Shown in pieces: positions 32,807 through 42,794 of a DNA stretch of 64,000 nt (its first letter is position 1; each line of letters begins with the position of its first letter). Under the pieces are notes generated by a model, which saw only the letters and a program-made list of their open reading frames with translations, did not search any database and was not told the origin of the DNA. Source of the stretch: Nannochloropsis oceanica (lineage: Eukaryota; Sar; Eustigmatophyceae; Eustigmatales; Monodopsidaceae); assembly GCA_004519485.1 (NCBI GenBank), contig CP038119.1, forward strand, positions 310,001 through 374,000, read 5' to 3'. The translations under genes were made by a program, and so were the position numbers.

Positions 32807-34645
32807 ATGCCGCCGAGCATGCTGCATCTTCATGAGTCCCTCATTGCCTACATGCCCACCCAAGCCAAAGGCCTCCCTCCTGTCGTCGTTCTGCTGCTCA
32901 TTCCCCTCGCTACCGCCGTCTTCGCCATTCTAGCCGGCCGCGTCCTCTTGGCCCTCGCCTTCACTGCTACCGCCAAGCGTGTACCCACCTTGAACGTACC
33001 GACGACGCCTGCTATTACACAAGATGACGGAGTCACCGTCCGGGCGAGCAGAACGCAAGCCTTGCTCGACCCAAAGCGTCCTGGCTTCCTTCAATGCTAC
33101 GACCCTGCCACCTCGCAACGTTTGGGGGAAGTGCCCATTATGACCACCAAGGACGTCAACGCCATCGTCAGCAAGGCCAAAAAAGCGCAAACGACCTGGG
33201 CCAAGACTTCCTTTGTTGAACGGCGACGTGTGTTGAGCGCCATGCAGAATTATATCGTTGCTCACATGGAGGAAATTGCACGGGTCTGCTCCCGGGATTC
33301 GGGCAAGCCTAAAATTGAAGCGTTGCTAGGGGAGATTATGACGACGTGCGAGAAAATCCGCACGATTAATGCACAGGGTGAAGGGTGGTTGCAACCGCAG
33401 TATCGCACGCCTGGACCGATGATGATGCATAAGACGGCGTACGTGGAGTTTCAGCCTTTGGGTGTGCTGGGGGTGATAGCTCCATGGAATTACCCCTTCC
33501 ATAATCTGTTCAATCACGTGATTTCGGGGCTTTTTGCTGGTAACGCAGTCGTGAGCAAGGTCTCTGAGTACACCTCCTGGTCATCCTACGGGTATTTTTC
33601 CGACATCATTCGAGCGGCGTTGGTCGAATGCGGGCATTCCCCCGATCTGGTAGCAGTAGTGACTGGGTTGGGAGAAGCAGGTGCTGCCCTTGTCGCATGC
33701 CCGGAGGTCGATAAGATTATTTTTACGGGCTCCCCGTCCGTGGGGAAGAAGGTAATGGAGGGGGCGGCACCGCATCTGAAGCCGGTTATCTTGGAATTGG
33801 GAGGGAAGGACCCCATGGTGATTATGGAGGATGCGGACATCGATGCTCTGTTGCCGATGGCCTTGAAGGGGGCTTTTTTTAATTGTGGGCAAAATTGTTG
33901 CGGGGTGGAGCGGTTTTATGTCTATGAGAGTGTGCACGATAAGTTTGTGGCGGAGGTGGTGAAGAGGGTGGGAGCCTTTCGCCAAGGGCCGCCGTTGGAA
34001 GGGGCGGAGAAAGTCGACTGTGGAGCTATGGTCATGCCACGGCAGCTCGAGATTGTTCAGGGGCTCATCGACGAGGCGGTGGCTGAGGGCGCAAAAGTGA
34101 TGGTGGGGGGAAAGCGGCACCCGGATCACGGGCAAGGTAATTTCTTCCAGCCGACGGTTTTGGTGGGGGTGACGAATGAGATGAAGATTGCGCAGGAGGA
34201 GGTGTTCGGGCCGGTGATGACCATCATTAAGGTACCGAAGGACGACGATGCTATGTGTTTGAAGATGGTGAACGAATGTAATTACGGCCTTGGGTCTTCG
34301 GTGTTTTCCCGAGATGCCGCGCGGGCTTTGAGGTTGGGGAATGGGATCAGGGCGGGAATGACGACGGTAAATGATTTCGGGGTGAATTACTTGGTGCAGG
34401 CGTTGCCGTTCGGAGGAACGAAGCACAGCGGATTCGACCGATTCGCAGGTCCAGAAGGGTTGCAGGCTTGTTGTTTGATGAAGAGTGTGGTAGTGGATCG
34501 GATTTCATTCGTGAAGACGTCCATTCCCGCGCAGTTGCAATACCCCGTGAGCGAGAAGACATTCGGCTTTGGCCAGGGACTCTTGCAGTTGTTTTATGAG
34601 CCGACGTTAGTGGGTAAAGCAAAGGCGGTGCTAAAATTGATTTAA
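32807..34645 (+). CDS. ALDH22: Membrane-anchored aldehyde dehydrogenase, ALDH22 family
   Basis: Single exon, 612 residues. NAD(P)-dependent oxidation of aldehydes to acids; ALDH22 members (plant ALDH22A1, yeast Msc7 relatives) carry an N-terminal membrane anchor and act in the secretory pathway or ER. Here a hydrophobic helix lies at about 24-52 (VVVLLLIPLATAVFAILAG). Family markers: CYDPATSQRLGEVP, LGEIMTTCEKI, PLGVLGVIAPWNYPFHN, FTGSPSVGKKV, catalytic Glu in LELGGKDPMV (about 330), catalytic Cys in FNCGQNCCGVERFY (about 363), EEVFGPVMTI, and the C-terminal ALDH22 signature LPFGGTKHSGFDRFAGPEGL with ACCLMKSVVVDR. The C-terminus continues about 50 residues (IPAQLQYPVSEKTFGF), as in ALDH22A1. 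The ATG at 32807 is the first in frame. Confidence 0.93.
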   Translation: MPPSMLHLHESLIAYMPTQAKGLPPVVVLLLIPLATAVFAILAGRVLLALAFTATAKRVPTLNVPTTPAITQDDGVTVRASRTQALLDPKRPGFLQCYDPATSQRLGEVPIMTTKDVNAIVSKAKKAQTTWAKTSFVERRRVLSAMQNYIVAHMEEIARVCSRDSGKPKIEALLGEIMTTCEKIRTINAQGEGWLQPQYRTPGPMMMHKTAYVEFQPLGVLGVIAPWNYPFHNLFNHVISGLFAGNAVVSKVSEYTSWSSYGYFSDIIRAALVECGHSPDLVAVVTGLGEAGAALVACPEVDKIIFTGSPSVGKKVMEGAAPHLKPVILELGGKDPMVIMEDADIDALLPMALKGAFFNCGQNCCGVERFYVYESVHDKFVAEVVKRVGAFRQGPPLEGAEKVDCGAMVMPRQLEIVQGLIDEAVAEGAKVMVGGKRHPDHGQGNFFQPTVLVGVTNEMKIAQEEVFGPVMTIIKVPKDDDAMCLKMVNECNYGLGSSVFSRDAARALRLGNGIRAGMTTVNDFGVNYLVQALPFGGTKHSGFDRFAGPEGLQACCLMKSVVVDRISFVKTSIPAQLQYPVSEKTFGFGQGLLQLFYEPTLVGKAKAVLKLI

Positions 34646-35101
34646 TGTGAGCGGGGAAGAAGGAAGGAAGAGAGGAAATAGGGGAAGGAGGGAAGGAGGG
34701 AGGGAAGGAGGGAAGGAGGGAGGAGTGGCAATACCCGTTGACAAAACGGTTGAGTGAGGCGAAGTAGTGTTGAAGTCATTCCCAAAGGAACAGTAGGGTA
34801 GGGTAGACGTATTTATCTGTGTTTGTGTTTCGACCTTACGTCCATGCGCCCGCGCGCGTGGGTGTGTGCATCGACATATATACATCTTGTAATTTGGGAT
34901 GGATGACGAGAACGAATAAGAGAAGAAAAGACAGGCAAAGATAAAGAAATGTGAAATGCACCGACTGCATCTTATCTACATGGCTTCACGTCGCAGGCCC
35001 GCCGCTCGATTGATATTGAATCTTCTTCTTGGGTTCTCTTGAGCCGCTATCCATTTGATCTCACCACCACCGCTGCAGCAGTCACCCATTTCATGTCCCC
35101 C
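34646..35101. other. Convergent gap, ALDH22 / ALG5
   Basis: 456 bases between two 3' ends. A GGGA/GGAA purine repeat lies at 34680-34725. No gene. Its right end would hold any extra 3' exon of ALG5; splicing there would add only about two residues before a stop. Confidence 0.55.
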
Positions 35102-36343
35102 CTACTCCACCTTCCTCCGTCTCCTTCCCCCCTCCCTTCCCCCTCCCCCACTCACCTTCAACCCCTCTTTTGTCCACGGCGTCGTCTTCCACACCCCCAA
35201 AAGGTAACACAACCTCACACACAGCATGTCCCTGAAGATACCCACGGACGCCAGCACCACATCCAGTTTATTCGTTATCAATTTTGAGCCCTCCACCTCT
35301 TGCCAATTCACCGCTACCTCCACCATGGGCAATCCCAATCGATCACAGACGTGGACGATCTCCAAGTCAAACCCCCATCTCTCAAGATGCAACGTCCCAA
35401 ACAGTATTTTATTCGCCGCACGCGAGAAAAGTTTGAATCCGCACTGCGTGTCCTTGATTCGACCGCTTATTAACACAGTCACCAACATGTGTAGCCCCTT
35501 CATCAAAATCGTTCGATACCATGCCCGTGTCGCCACGGAGTCCTTCTCGTAATGTGCACGACTCCCCACTCCTATCCCCATGCTCCCTCCCTCCATCCTT
35601 TCCTCTACCCCTTGCGTACGGACCAACATGCGTTCTAAACACGTGATGTCAGTGGCACCATCCGCGTCGACCATCAACGCATATTCTCCTCTGCTATGAA
35701 GCATACCTTCCTTGATGGCCCCTCCTTTCCCCCTATTTGTGCGGAGTTTCAAGACTCTGAGCACGTCGGAACCGAGTATGCGCGAATACCTTGACGCGAC
35801 CTCGACTGTTCTATCCGTACTCCCGTCATCGACGACAATCAACTCATACGTCAAGCTGCTGCTGCTGCTGCTGCTACTACCACTACCATTCTTGCTGCTG
35901 CGTTTCTTCCATTCCTCGAGATAAGCAAGAGTCGCGTCCAGCATGACGGGCAAACGGACTTCTTCATTGTAGGCGGGAATGACTAGAGAGAGCAACACCG
36001 TCGGGGGGTCAGCAAGGGTAGGGAAGCGTTCCTCCTCCTCCTCCGCTACCGTCGCTCTTCTTGTTGCTCGGGTGTTTCTCGCTGGACTATCGCTATTACT
36101 ACTACTGCTGCTGCTGCTGCTACTGCTGTTCGGTGCGTATTTGACAAAGGTGTGGGGCTCGTGGTCCTGTGGCCGGCGCCAGGCAGCGAGGGCGGGTTGA
36201 AAGACGTAGAGAAAACTGAGAGTCAAGACAGCGCTGATCAATGCTACAGCACCTGCGAGGAGGTGCTGTTGTGCTTGGACATGTTGCAGTCCTAGACTGT
36301 CAGGCAAGGCGGAGAGGGAGGGGGAAGAGACGGAGAGGACCAT
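35102..36343 (-). CDS. ALG5: Dolichyl-phosphate beta-glucosyltransferase ALG5
   Basis: Single exon, 413 residues. Transfers glucose from UDP-glucose to dolichyl phosphate at the ER membrane, giving the donor for the last three glucoses of the N-glycan precursor. One N-terminal membrane helix (AGAVALISAVLTLSFLYVF) is followed by a Ser-rich spacer coded by repeats and then the GT-A/GT2 domain: LSLVIPAYNEEVRLP, YELIVVDDGSTDRT, RTNRGKGGAIKEGML, the metal-binding DADGATD, AWYRTILMKGLHMLV, IKDTQCGFKLFSRAA and WGFDLEIV followed by NWQEVEGSKL. A good donor (GTGAGT) follows TKEGLK near the end, so the last Gly/Arg-rich residues may be intron; an acceptor about 70 bases on leads to a quick stop. Either way the enzyme is complete. 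Confidence 0.94.
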   Translation of the reverse strand: MVLSVSSPSLSALPDSLGLQHVQAQQHLLAGAVALISAVLTLSFLYVFQPALAAWRRPQDHEPHTFVKYAPNSSSSSSSSSSNSDSPARNTRATRRATVAEEEEERFPTLADPPTVLLSLVIPAYNEEVRLPVMLDATLAYLEEWKKRSSKNGSGSSSSSSSSLTYELIVVDDGSTDRTVEVASRYSRILGSDVLRVLKLRTNRGKGGAIKEGMLHSRGEYALMVDADGATDITCLERMLVRTQGVEERMEGGSMGIGVGSRAHYEKDSVATRAWYRTILMKGLHMLVTVLISGRIKDTQCGFKLFSRAANKILFGTLHLERWGFDLEIVHVCDRLGLPMVEVAVNWQEVEGSKLITNKLDVVLASVGIFRDMLCVRLCYLLGVWKTTPWTKEGLKVSGGGGREGGRRRRKVE

Positions 36344-37290
36344 GGTACTTCGAGGGGCGATGGAGTGAAAGGGAGGGGACGCAAATGCTAGTCACGCGGC
36401 GGCGTTAGTGGTGGGGCTGACGGCAGCCTGGATGATTGGAGTGATGGTGCTGCTGCGGCAGAAGTGTTGGTAGGGTGTAGTTGCCAAGGAGGAGAAGCAG
36501 GATGGAGGCGTGCGCATTCACGAGGAGGCGAGATGGGCGGACAAGATAACAATGATAAGCTTTGATTGTTGTGGGCCTGATTTGAAAAATGGGGAAAAAG
36601 GAAAGGAGATGGCTGAGTTGATGAAAATAACAGATCAAGGAATTGGGGCCTGTCTTGTTTTGGCGGTGCACACGCGCGGTTGGGTTGTGTGACCGGGGTG
36701 AGCTTGATGGGCTCCTGCTCCTGTGACGAAGAGCCGTTGCGGTCTCGCCCCTTTTTTTCAGAGACGCGGCTCCGAGACCTCTGGTTGTACCTGCAACCAA
36801 ACCCTCCCCGCTCCGTGCGCATTTTCTTGCATCTGTGCCCTTGGGGACAGATCACTGTGCAGGTCGTTACTTTTTGTCGGGGATGTCTGATTCCTGCCCT
36901 CGTCAACCCGCGCTTGTGTCATCCATCTCCTCCTCTCTCGGGCTCCGAAGGCTCCTCCTCGGCACGTAGATCGTCACATTGCCCACCCATACCGGGGTAT
37001 CACATTTCCTCCTCCTCCTCCTCCTCCTCTTTCTGTCCCTCTTCTTCTTCTTCTTCTTCTTCTTCTTCTTCTTCTTCTTCTTCTTCTTCTTCTTCTTCTT
37101 CTTCTTCTTCTTCTTCTTCTTCCTCCTCCTCCTCCTCCTCCTCCTCCTCCTCCTCCTCCTATTCCTTCCCACCAGTGGCATATCAAATCGCACTCCTCAC
37201 GCCTAGTCAGAACCATTTCCATTCACCCTCACACTTCTCCTACTGCCACAGTATACCGCACCACCGCTCTACTGTGACCCCATCGCAAAC
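36344..37290. promoter_or_regulatory. Divergent region between ALG5 and coiled-coil gene
   Basis: 947 bases between start codons pointing away from each other. The right third is a long pyrimidine microsatellite (listed separately). The remaining frames, including a Ser-rich one, are products of that repeat. No conserved exon or RNA recognised. Confidence 0.5.
37006..37160 (+). repeat. Composite (CCT)n-(CTT)n-(CCT)n pyrimidine tract
   Basis: About 155 bases, almost purely C/T on this strand: (CTC)n from about 37006, a short break, an uninterrupted (CTT)~27 from about 37040 to 37121, then (CCT)~13 to 37160. It lies 131 bases upstream of the coiled-coil gene start. Long polypurine-polypyrimidine mirror tracts can form triplex (H-DNA) and are usually length-variable. 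Confidence 0.95.
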
Positions 37291-39036
37291 ATGACAAGTC
37301 TCAACCAAGACCTGGGTGAGTTGCACCACCTCATCGTCACCAAGGAGCATGCCATGCATACGCTGGTTGTCAAATGTAAGCTGCGGGATGCAGGCAAGAA
37401 GAAATGAGGGAGGAGGAGGTGGGAGGAGGTCAAGCAAGATGTTGGTGGTCTTTGAATGAGCTATCACCCCAGCAGCCGCTATTATAGCATCTTTTCATCC
37501 TTCTTTCACTCACTCCCTTCATCCCTCCTTCCCTTCCTTCCTCCCTTCAGCTAAGGAAGTCGGCGACACCATTCGCACCCGCGAAGAAAGCCTCGAAACC
37601 GAGACTACCAAACGCACCGAGCTCCACCACGCCAATAATCGTCTCTACCAGCGCATTAGGGTAGAGCAAGAGAAGGTAAGAAGCACTCAGCATTTTCCCT
37701 TCTTCTCGAGCCGGGAGATATAAAAAGGAATAAATGGCATCCTGTCTGCTCCCTCCCTCCCTCCTTCCCTCCCTGCCTTTCTTGCCTCACATCAGCTCAA
37801 TGGACTCGACGTCTGCATCGACCTGAACCGACAAGCCCTCAGCGAAGCCAACCGCCAAAATACCGAGCTTTCTCTTCAGGTTGACAATTGGACTCGAGAA
37901 CAAATGGAGGGGGTCACCCACACCCTTCTCCATCTTCACACAGAGCTTTCCTCCATCTACGCGTATGGACAAACACACACTCAAGTCGCCGCCGCCGCCG
38001 CAGCAGCGCATACCGCCGCCAAGAAGAGTCGAATGGAGGAGGAGCACAAAGCATCCGCGTTGCAGCAGCACTTAGCAGCATTGCGTGGAAAGAAGGAGGC
38101 ATTAGAGATGGAGATACGGGGAATGACGCCTAAGCTGCAGCAGGTGGCGACCAAGAAGGCAGCTGTTGCGCATCGAAAGCACGTGGCGGCGCAAGAGTGG
38201 AAACAGCAACATGAGTGGACGGAAGAGCACCAAAAGGAGGCAGCTGTGGCAGCAGCGGCTGCGGGGAAGCTGAAAGGGGAGAAGGAGAAGGAGTTAGAAA
38301 GAGGAAAGGAATCACTAAAGAGGGTGGCAGAGACCGTAAAAGAGGAGAAAATAGAGCTTGTGGCTATGCTGGATAGGGTGGAGGAGCAGCAGCTGGCAAA
38401 GAGGGAGGGGGAGAAAGCGAGGGAGGAAAGACGGGTGTTGCTGCTGCAGAAGGAGAAGGAGAGTGAAAAGAAGAAAAATCTTGCGTGTGCCCTTGTGGAA
38501 GAAAAGCGAAACGTCATCAAGAAGCAAATCCAGGCCGAGACGGAGAGGGAGGAGGCCAGGGCGGAAGCGGCGGAGAGCATCCATGATGAGGGGTGGATGG
38601 CGAGGCTGGTTGCATATGAGAACGAGCTCGCGGCCTGCAAGACCTTGATGGCGCAACAGGAGCAGCGCCTCTCCTTGGGAGAACGACAACTGACATGGAT
38701 TAAGGCAATGGCGAGGAGGGTGGAGGAGGAAGAAGGGGCAGTTGCTGCCTTGGCAGCGGCAGCAGCGGCAGCAGAGGGAAAAGGAGAGGAGGAGGGAGGG
38801 GCGGAGAGAAAATTGGTGAAGGAGACTTTGGTCCGGTTGGTGAGGGCCATGGAGGCGGTGAGGAAAGTGGACCTGCTGGAAGGAGAGGAGGAAGAAAGGG
38901 AGGAGGAGAAGAAGGAAGGAGGGGGGGGGGGAGGAAGGGGGGGAGGGTCGATGGAGGAGGTAGAGCGTGAGTTGATCAAGAAGAAGGACGAGCTGCTGGC
39001 GGTGCTCGGGATGGAGGGAGGGGATGGCGAAGCAGG

Positions 39037-39086
<50 letters not shown>

Positions 39087-39673
39087 AACATCAGTTCGAC
39101 GAGCAGATGAATACGTTGCAAGCTTCGCTGGAGCAGCAGGAGGGGAAGGTGATCAGGCGAGCAGCAGCAGTAGCAGCAGTGAGGGGACAGGTGGAGGAGA
39201 GGGAGGGTGAGGTCGCACTTTTAAGGGGTTTGCAGAGGGCACGAGAGGAGGTCTTGCGAAAGAGAATTGAGAAGAAGCTGGCGGAAGAACGACGGGAGGC
39301 TCAACGAGTGCAGGAGGAGAGGAAAACTGGCTTAGAGCGAGCGTACCTTGAGGCGGACCGCAAGTTCATCGCATTGGACGAAGAGCTGAAAGAGATGTAT
39401 GCTGGGAAGATGGAGGAAGTGAAGGCGGAAGAGAAGCAAATACGTCGGAAGTTGTACCAACGGGCGCAGCAGCAGCAGCAACAGCAACAGCAACAACAGC
39501 AGCAACAGCAGAAGAATAGAAAGGAGAAGGAGAATATAAATCGGATTTCGGGTAAATCGCAGTGGAAGGGTGGAGGAGGGATGGGAGAGAATGAGGGAAG
39601 TAAGAGGGGGCTGCTGAAGACGAAGAAGAAGAGGGTGGATGAGACTCATGGGAAGAAGCAGCGGCGGGTGTAA
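37291..39673 (+). CDS. Long coiled-coil protein of unknown function
   Basis: Three exons, 37291-37375, 37551-37675 and 37796-39673, 695 residues. The first two introns are GT-AG with C/T-rich 3' ends; phases join to give VVKSKEVGDTIRTREESLE and RVEQEKLNGLDVCIDLNR. The protein is almost wholly predicted coiled coil: heptad-rich, Glu/Lys/Arg/Ala/Gln segments from about residue 10, a less charged part with NWTREQMEGVTHTLLHLHTE around 90-115, then long acidic/basic helices. Two poly-Gln runs (nt 39038-39082 and 39468-39511) interrupt it. The C-terminus is basic (KTKKKRVDETHGKKQRRV). No globular domain, signal peptide or membrane segment. Structural or centrosomal/kinetochore-type scaffolds are possible analogues, but I recognise no family. 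Confidence 0.72.
39038..39082 (+). repeat. (CAG)n poly-Gln microsatellite in coiled-coil gene
   Basis: About 15 CAG/CAA units in frame, coding an uninterrupted Gln tract; a second CAG/CAA tract follows at 39468-39511. Confidence 0.9.
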
Positions 39674-40287
39674 TGAGGGGATTCAGAGAAGGAATGGAGG
39701 AATGGAGGGAGGGAGAAATTGGAGAGAACGTATGCTTGTGTATGAAGATGGAAGAGAGAAGAAGACAATGGGAAAGGTTAGAAGGTAGATAGACTAGAAC
39801 CATAAAGTTGTGGCCGAGGAAAAGTGGGAGGACGGTCGTAGACAAACGAAATCTATGCGCACAAAGATCGGAGCGTATGGAGTCACTGAGCAGCCCGAAC
39901 ACGAATGAAGATTGAAGGCTCTCTATCTGTAGTCGCAATAGTGCCTCAGTAGCAATGCCTTAAAAAAATGACATCGACACAGGTAAAGGAAGAGGAAATG
40001 CGTCCATCTTTCATGCACTGCATGTGGGATGATGTTCGAAAGGAGCGGCAGGTGTGAGCAGGAATAGGAGCGTGGCCCAGGTGTGTGTAGGCAATCTCGA
40101 AGAATCAGACATCATACTGCGCAGTGCTTAGCTATCGATATAGGGACATCGAGCCGGTCACGAGAGATAGAGATGGAAGAATGAGAATGAGAAAATGAGG
40201 GACAAAAGCTCAGAAAAAAATAAGCACAGACATGGCCAACGCTTTTTGAGGGGAAAGTGTGGGTATGTGTACCTGGCTTTCGTACAT
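39674..40287. other. Convergent gap, coiled-coil gene / methyltransferase
   Basis: 614 bases between 3' ends; no gene or structured RNA recognised. A/T content rises toward the middle. Confidence 0.5.
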
Positions 40288-40470
40288 TTACATTTCCTCT
40301 GTCACGTCTATTGAACCTATGCTGGGCAGTGCGCATGCATCGACAGCTCCTCCTGTTACTGCTGTTGGTGCTGCTCCCATAACTCCTCCTGCTACTGCTA
40401 CTGCTGTTGCTGTTGCTGCTGTTGTGGCTGCTGCTAGTGCTGCTGCTGCTGCTGCTACTCCTGCTGCTGT

Positions 40471-40502
<32 letters not shown>

Positions 40503-42308
40503 TTGCTGCTGCTGCTGCTGCTGTTGCCGCTACTGCTGCTGTTGCTGTAGCTGCAGCTGCTACTACTACTGCTACTGCTGCCTCTCTTCCTTGCTGCCCC
40601 TCCTCCTTCATCCTCCGCACCGTGAAGAGGTGAAAGCGCATGTATGCCGCCTCCTGAAGGTCTTCCAACAGCTCCTCGTCAGTAACCTCCTCCTGTTCAA
40701 AGCTCAGCCCGCATGCCTCCAGCTCTCGCGGAAGAGCGTGGACGCCATACCTGTTTTTAATTCGGTGCGTGCATTTGTAAGTTTTGCTTTCATTACTCAT
40801 GCATTCATTCATTGACCTATTCATCTATTCTAATTCATTAATTCATCCCTGTCTTCCTCTCTTTCATTCATCATCCTTTTATTTTATCTTATTTATTGAT
40901 TCATTTAATTAAGAAATTAATTAATCTTTTCTATCCCATTTCTAAGAACAAATCATATATCTTACCTATGCTGGGGGGCAGGAGCAGTGATATACCCCAC
41001 TCCAGTGCCCGGCTTCAAGGTCAAGCTAAGGAGGCGGGCCACTCCCACCGCGCTAGGCTCGTCGCAAATACAGTCACTCCCTATCACCACATCGAGCAAG
41101 CCACTGCTCCATCGCGGCCGGCCAAAGCTTTCGATCTCCTCCTCTGAAACACAGTGATAATCAGCATTCTCCTTTCTATCATACTCTTCGTCCACCTCGC
41201 TCTTTGCTCCTTCCTCCTCTTCCCGCCCCCCTCGTATCCCCTTCTCTTCTGCCTTCTCCGACACTTGCCACGTGAATTTCGACACGGCCTCCAGCCGATC
41301 CCAATCTAACCACCGCACTTTCATTGTGCTTGGATGCACAAGCGCTACTGTTGCTCCTAAAGTTGCTCCCGCTGATCCTGCCTCTGCCGCTGCCTCTCCT
41401 TCATTCGATGTCACTCGATCTTCCTCCCATCCCCCTATCCCATCATCACGATTCAATCTCACATGCTCCTGCATTTGCCGCACACATGCTAAATTATGAT
41501 CAGTCAGCAACACCTCTTTGGCAACCCTCCCTGCAACTAAACCACACAACCCCAACCCTGCTCCGATCTCCATCACCCTCTTCCCAGCAAAAAAAGAAGA
41601 ATTTATCAAAATGAATCGAGTGAGAATAGTAGCAGCCGGCCATAGAAAATAACCAGTATCCGCTTGACTGCTCATACGATAGGCGATGGGTGAAATCAGA
41701 ACGATGAGATCCTTGCTTTCATTTTCTTTCCCTGGCTGATGGTTTTGAGCGTGGGTGATGGTGGTGGTGCGAAAGTGAGAATAAATAGGCACACGTACGG
41801 GCAAATGTAACGACGAGAATGCCGAATCTGAGCATAATGCCAATCTTTGAAGGGGGAAACCCCCACGAACGCGAGCGCAGCGGCTGGCGATCTCCTCAGC
41901 ATATTCTCGCAGGACCTCCGTTGCCTCGTCATCCTCCTGGCCTTCCTCTTCATTGTCCGAGGCCAGCACCCGTTTTATCCACGGATGTAGGCCGAACAGC
42001 CCTACTCCCACGGCACTCTCCGTGTCCTGACAGCATAGGATTAGTAAACGCATAATGCTCAGGAGCTCAGATACAGGTATAGGACGGTCGAAACCGTGTG
42101 TTTTCAGTAGCTCGACCAATGCTTTCACGCCACCAGCTTCCAAGAAGAGAAAGCGACGGCGCGGCGTTCGCAATAGAGCTTGGAGCGCCTGTTCTTTGTC
42201 GTAGCTCATGAATTGACCATCCTCCTGTTGTTGCAGCTGCCGACTCAAGAGCTTATCCACGGCGTTGCGGACTGCCACTTCTTCCCGGGCCAAGGTCGTG
42301 CGGAGCAT
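40288..42308 (-). CDS. Family-16 lysine methyltransferase-like protein with helical N-terminus
   Basis: Minus-strand exons 42308-40966 and 40750-40288, joined in phase 2 (GTAAG...CAG) to give APAPQHR-YGVHALP; 601 residues unspliced inside exon 1. A further 63-nt, frame-preserving intron (GTACGT...CAG, about 41798-41736) is likely and would give about 580 residues. The N-terminal 170 residues are helical and ARM-like (FLEAGGVKALVELLKTHG, LLSIMRLLILCCQDTES). The catalytic part has SSQADTGYFLWPAATILTRF, SAM motif I VMEIGAGLGLCGLVAG, LTDHN, and DVVIGSDCICDEPSAV followed by ARLLSLTLKPGTG, as in METTL21/EEF2KMT-type enzymes. The usual post-II (D/E)xx(Y/F) motif is replaced by SDCIC, so substrate class is uncertain. 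Exon 2 adds a conserved-looking segment (LPRELEACGLSFEQEEVTDE) and then a repeat-coded Ala/Val/Thr tail. Confidence 0.77.
40357..40590 (-). repeat. GCT/GTT/ACT triplet repeat coding an Ala/Thr/Val tail
   Basis: About 230 bases of imperfect GCT, GTT and ACT triplets (plus-strand reading) occupy most of the last methyltransferase exon. On the minus strand they code roughly 75 residues of Ala, Val and Thr; on the plus strand the same bases also give an Ala-rich open frame, which is not considered a gene. Confidence 0.85.
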
Positions 42309-42794
42309 CGTGGGGTGGGGAGGTTTTGGAGCGCAATTTAGATGCCTTGTCCCATTTCCGCTGGCTAGCCCTGTGCTTGGGGAAGTGATTCATAATGTTA
42401 TTGCTGGGTTGTCGAATATGCGTAGTTTATGTCCATGCGCATCGGTAATCGTGTGGTGGTAGCTCAAAGTCAAAACACCGTTGTGTCGGGCGAGCTCAAG
42501 GGCCTTGCTTAGGTGTGGCTCTCTTGATTGAAGAGGTGGGTGCATGCGTTCGTGTGATATTTGCTATCGGTGTGGACGCTTTTAGAGAAAGCAACGCCAT
42601 TTTTAGGTCATATACTTATCTATTTAGTTTGTAATTCGAATGCTTGGACAGGCCGGCTTTCTTGTCAATGTTTAGGGCGCGCAAAGCCAAACTAGTATCC
42701 AGGTCCAAGTGCGCACATTTTTATCACTACTCTATTGCGCATATACACTACCAAAGCAAACAGGTGGGGGTCCAAACGACGCGACAACAACACC
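42309..42794. promoter_or_regulatory. Divergent promoter region, methyltransferase / secretory protein
   Basis: 486 bases between opposite start codons. No TATA box or recognisable site; no gene. Confidence 0.45.

Noticed and set aside
36903-37193. Minus-strand open frame made almost only of Lys and Arg, and the matching plus-strand Ser- or Phe/Leu-rich frames
   Set aside because: Pure translation of the (CTT)n/(CCT)n microsatellite; no non-repeat coding content.
40259-40633. Plus-strand Ala/Val-rich frame
   Set aside because: Same triplet repeat as the methyltransferase tail read on the other strand; the minus-strand reading has a conserved segment attached, the plus-strand one does not.
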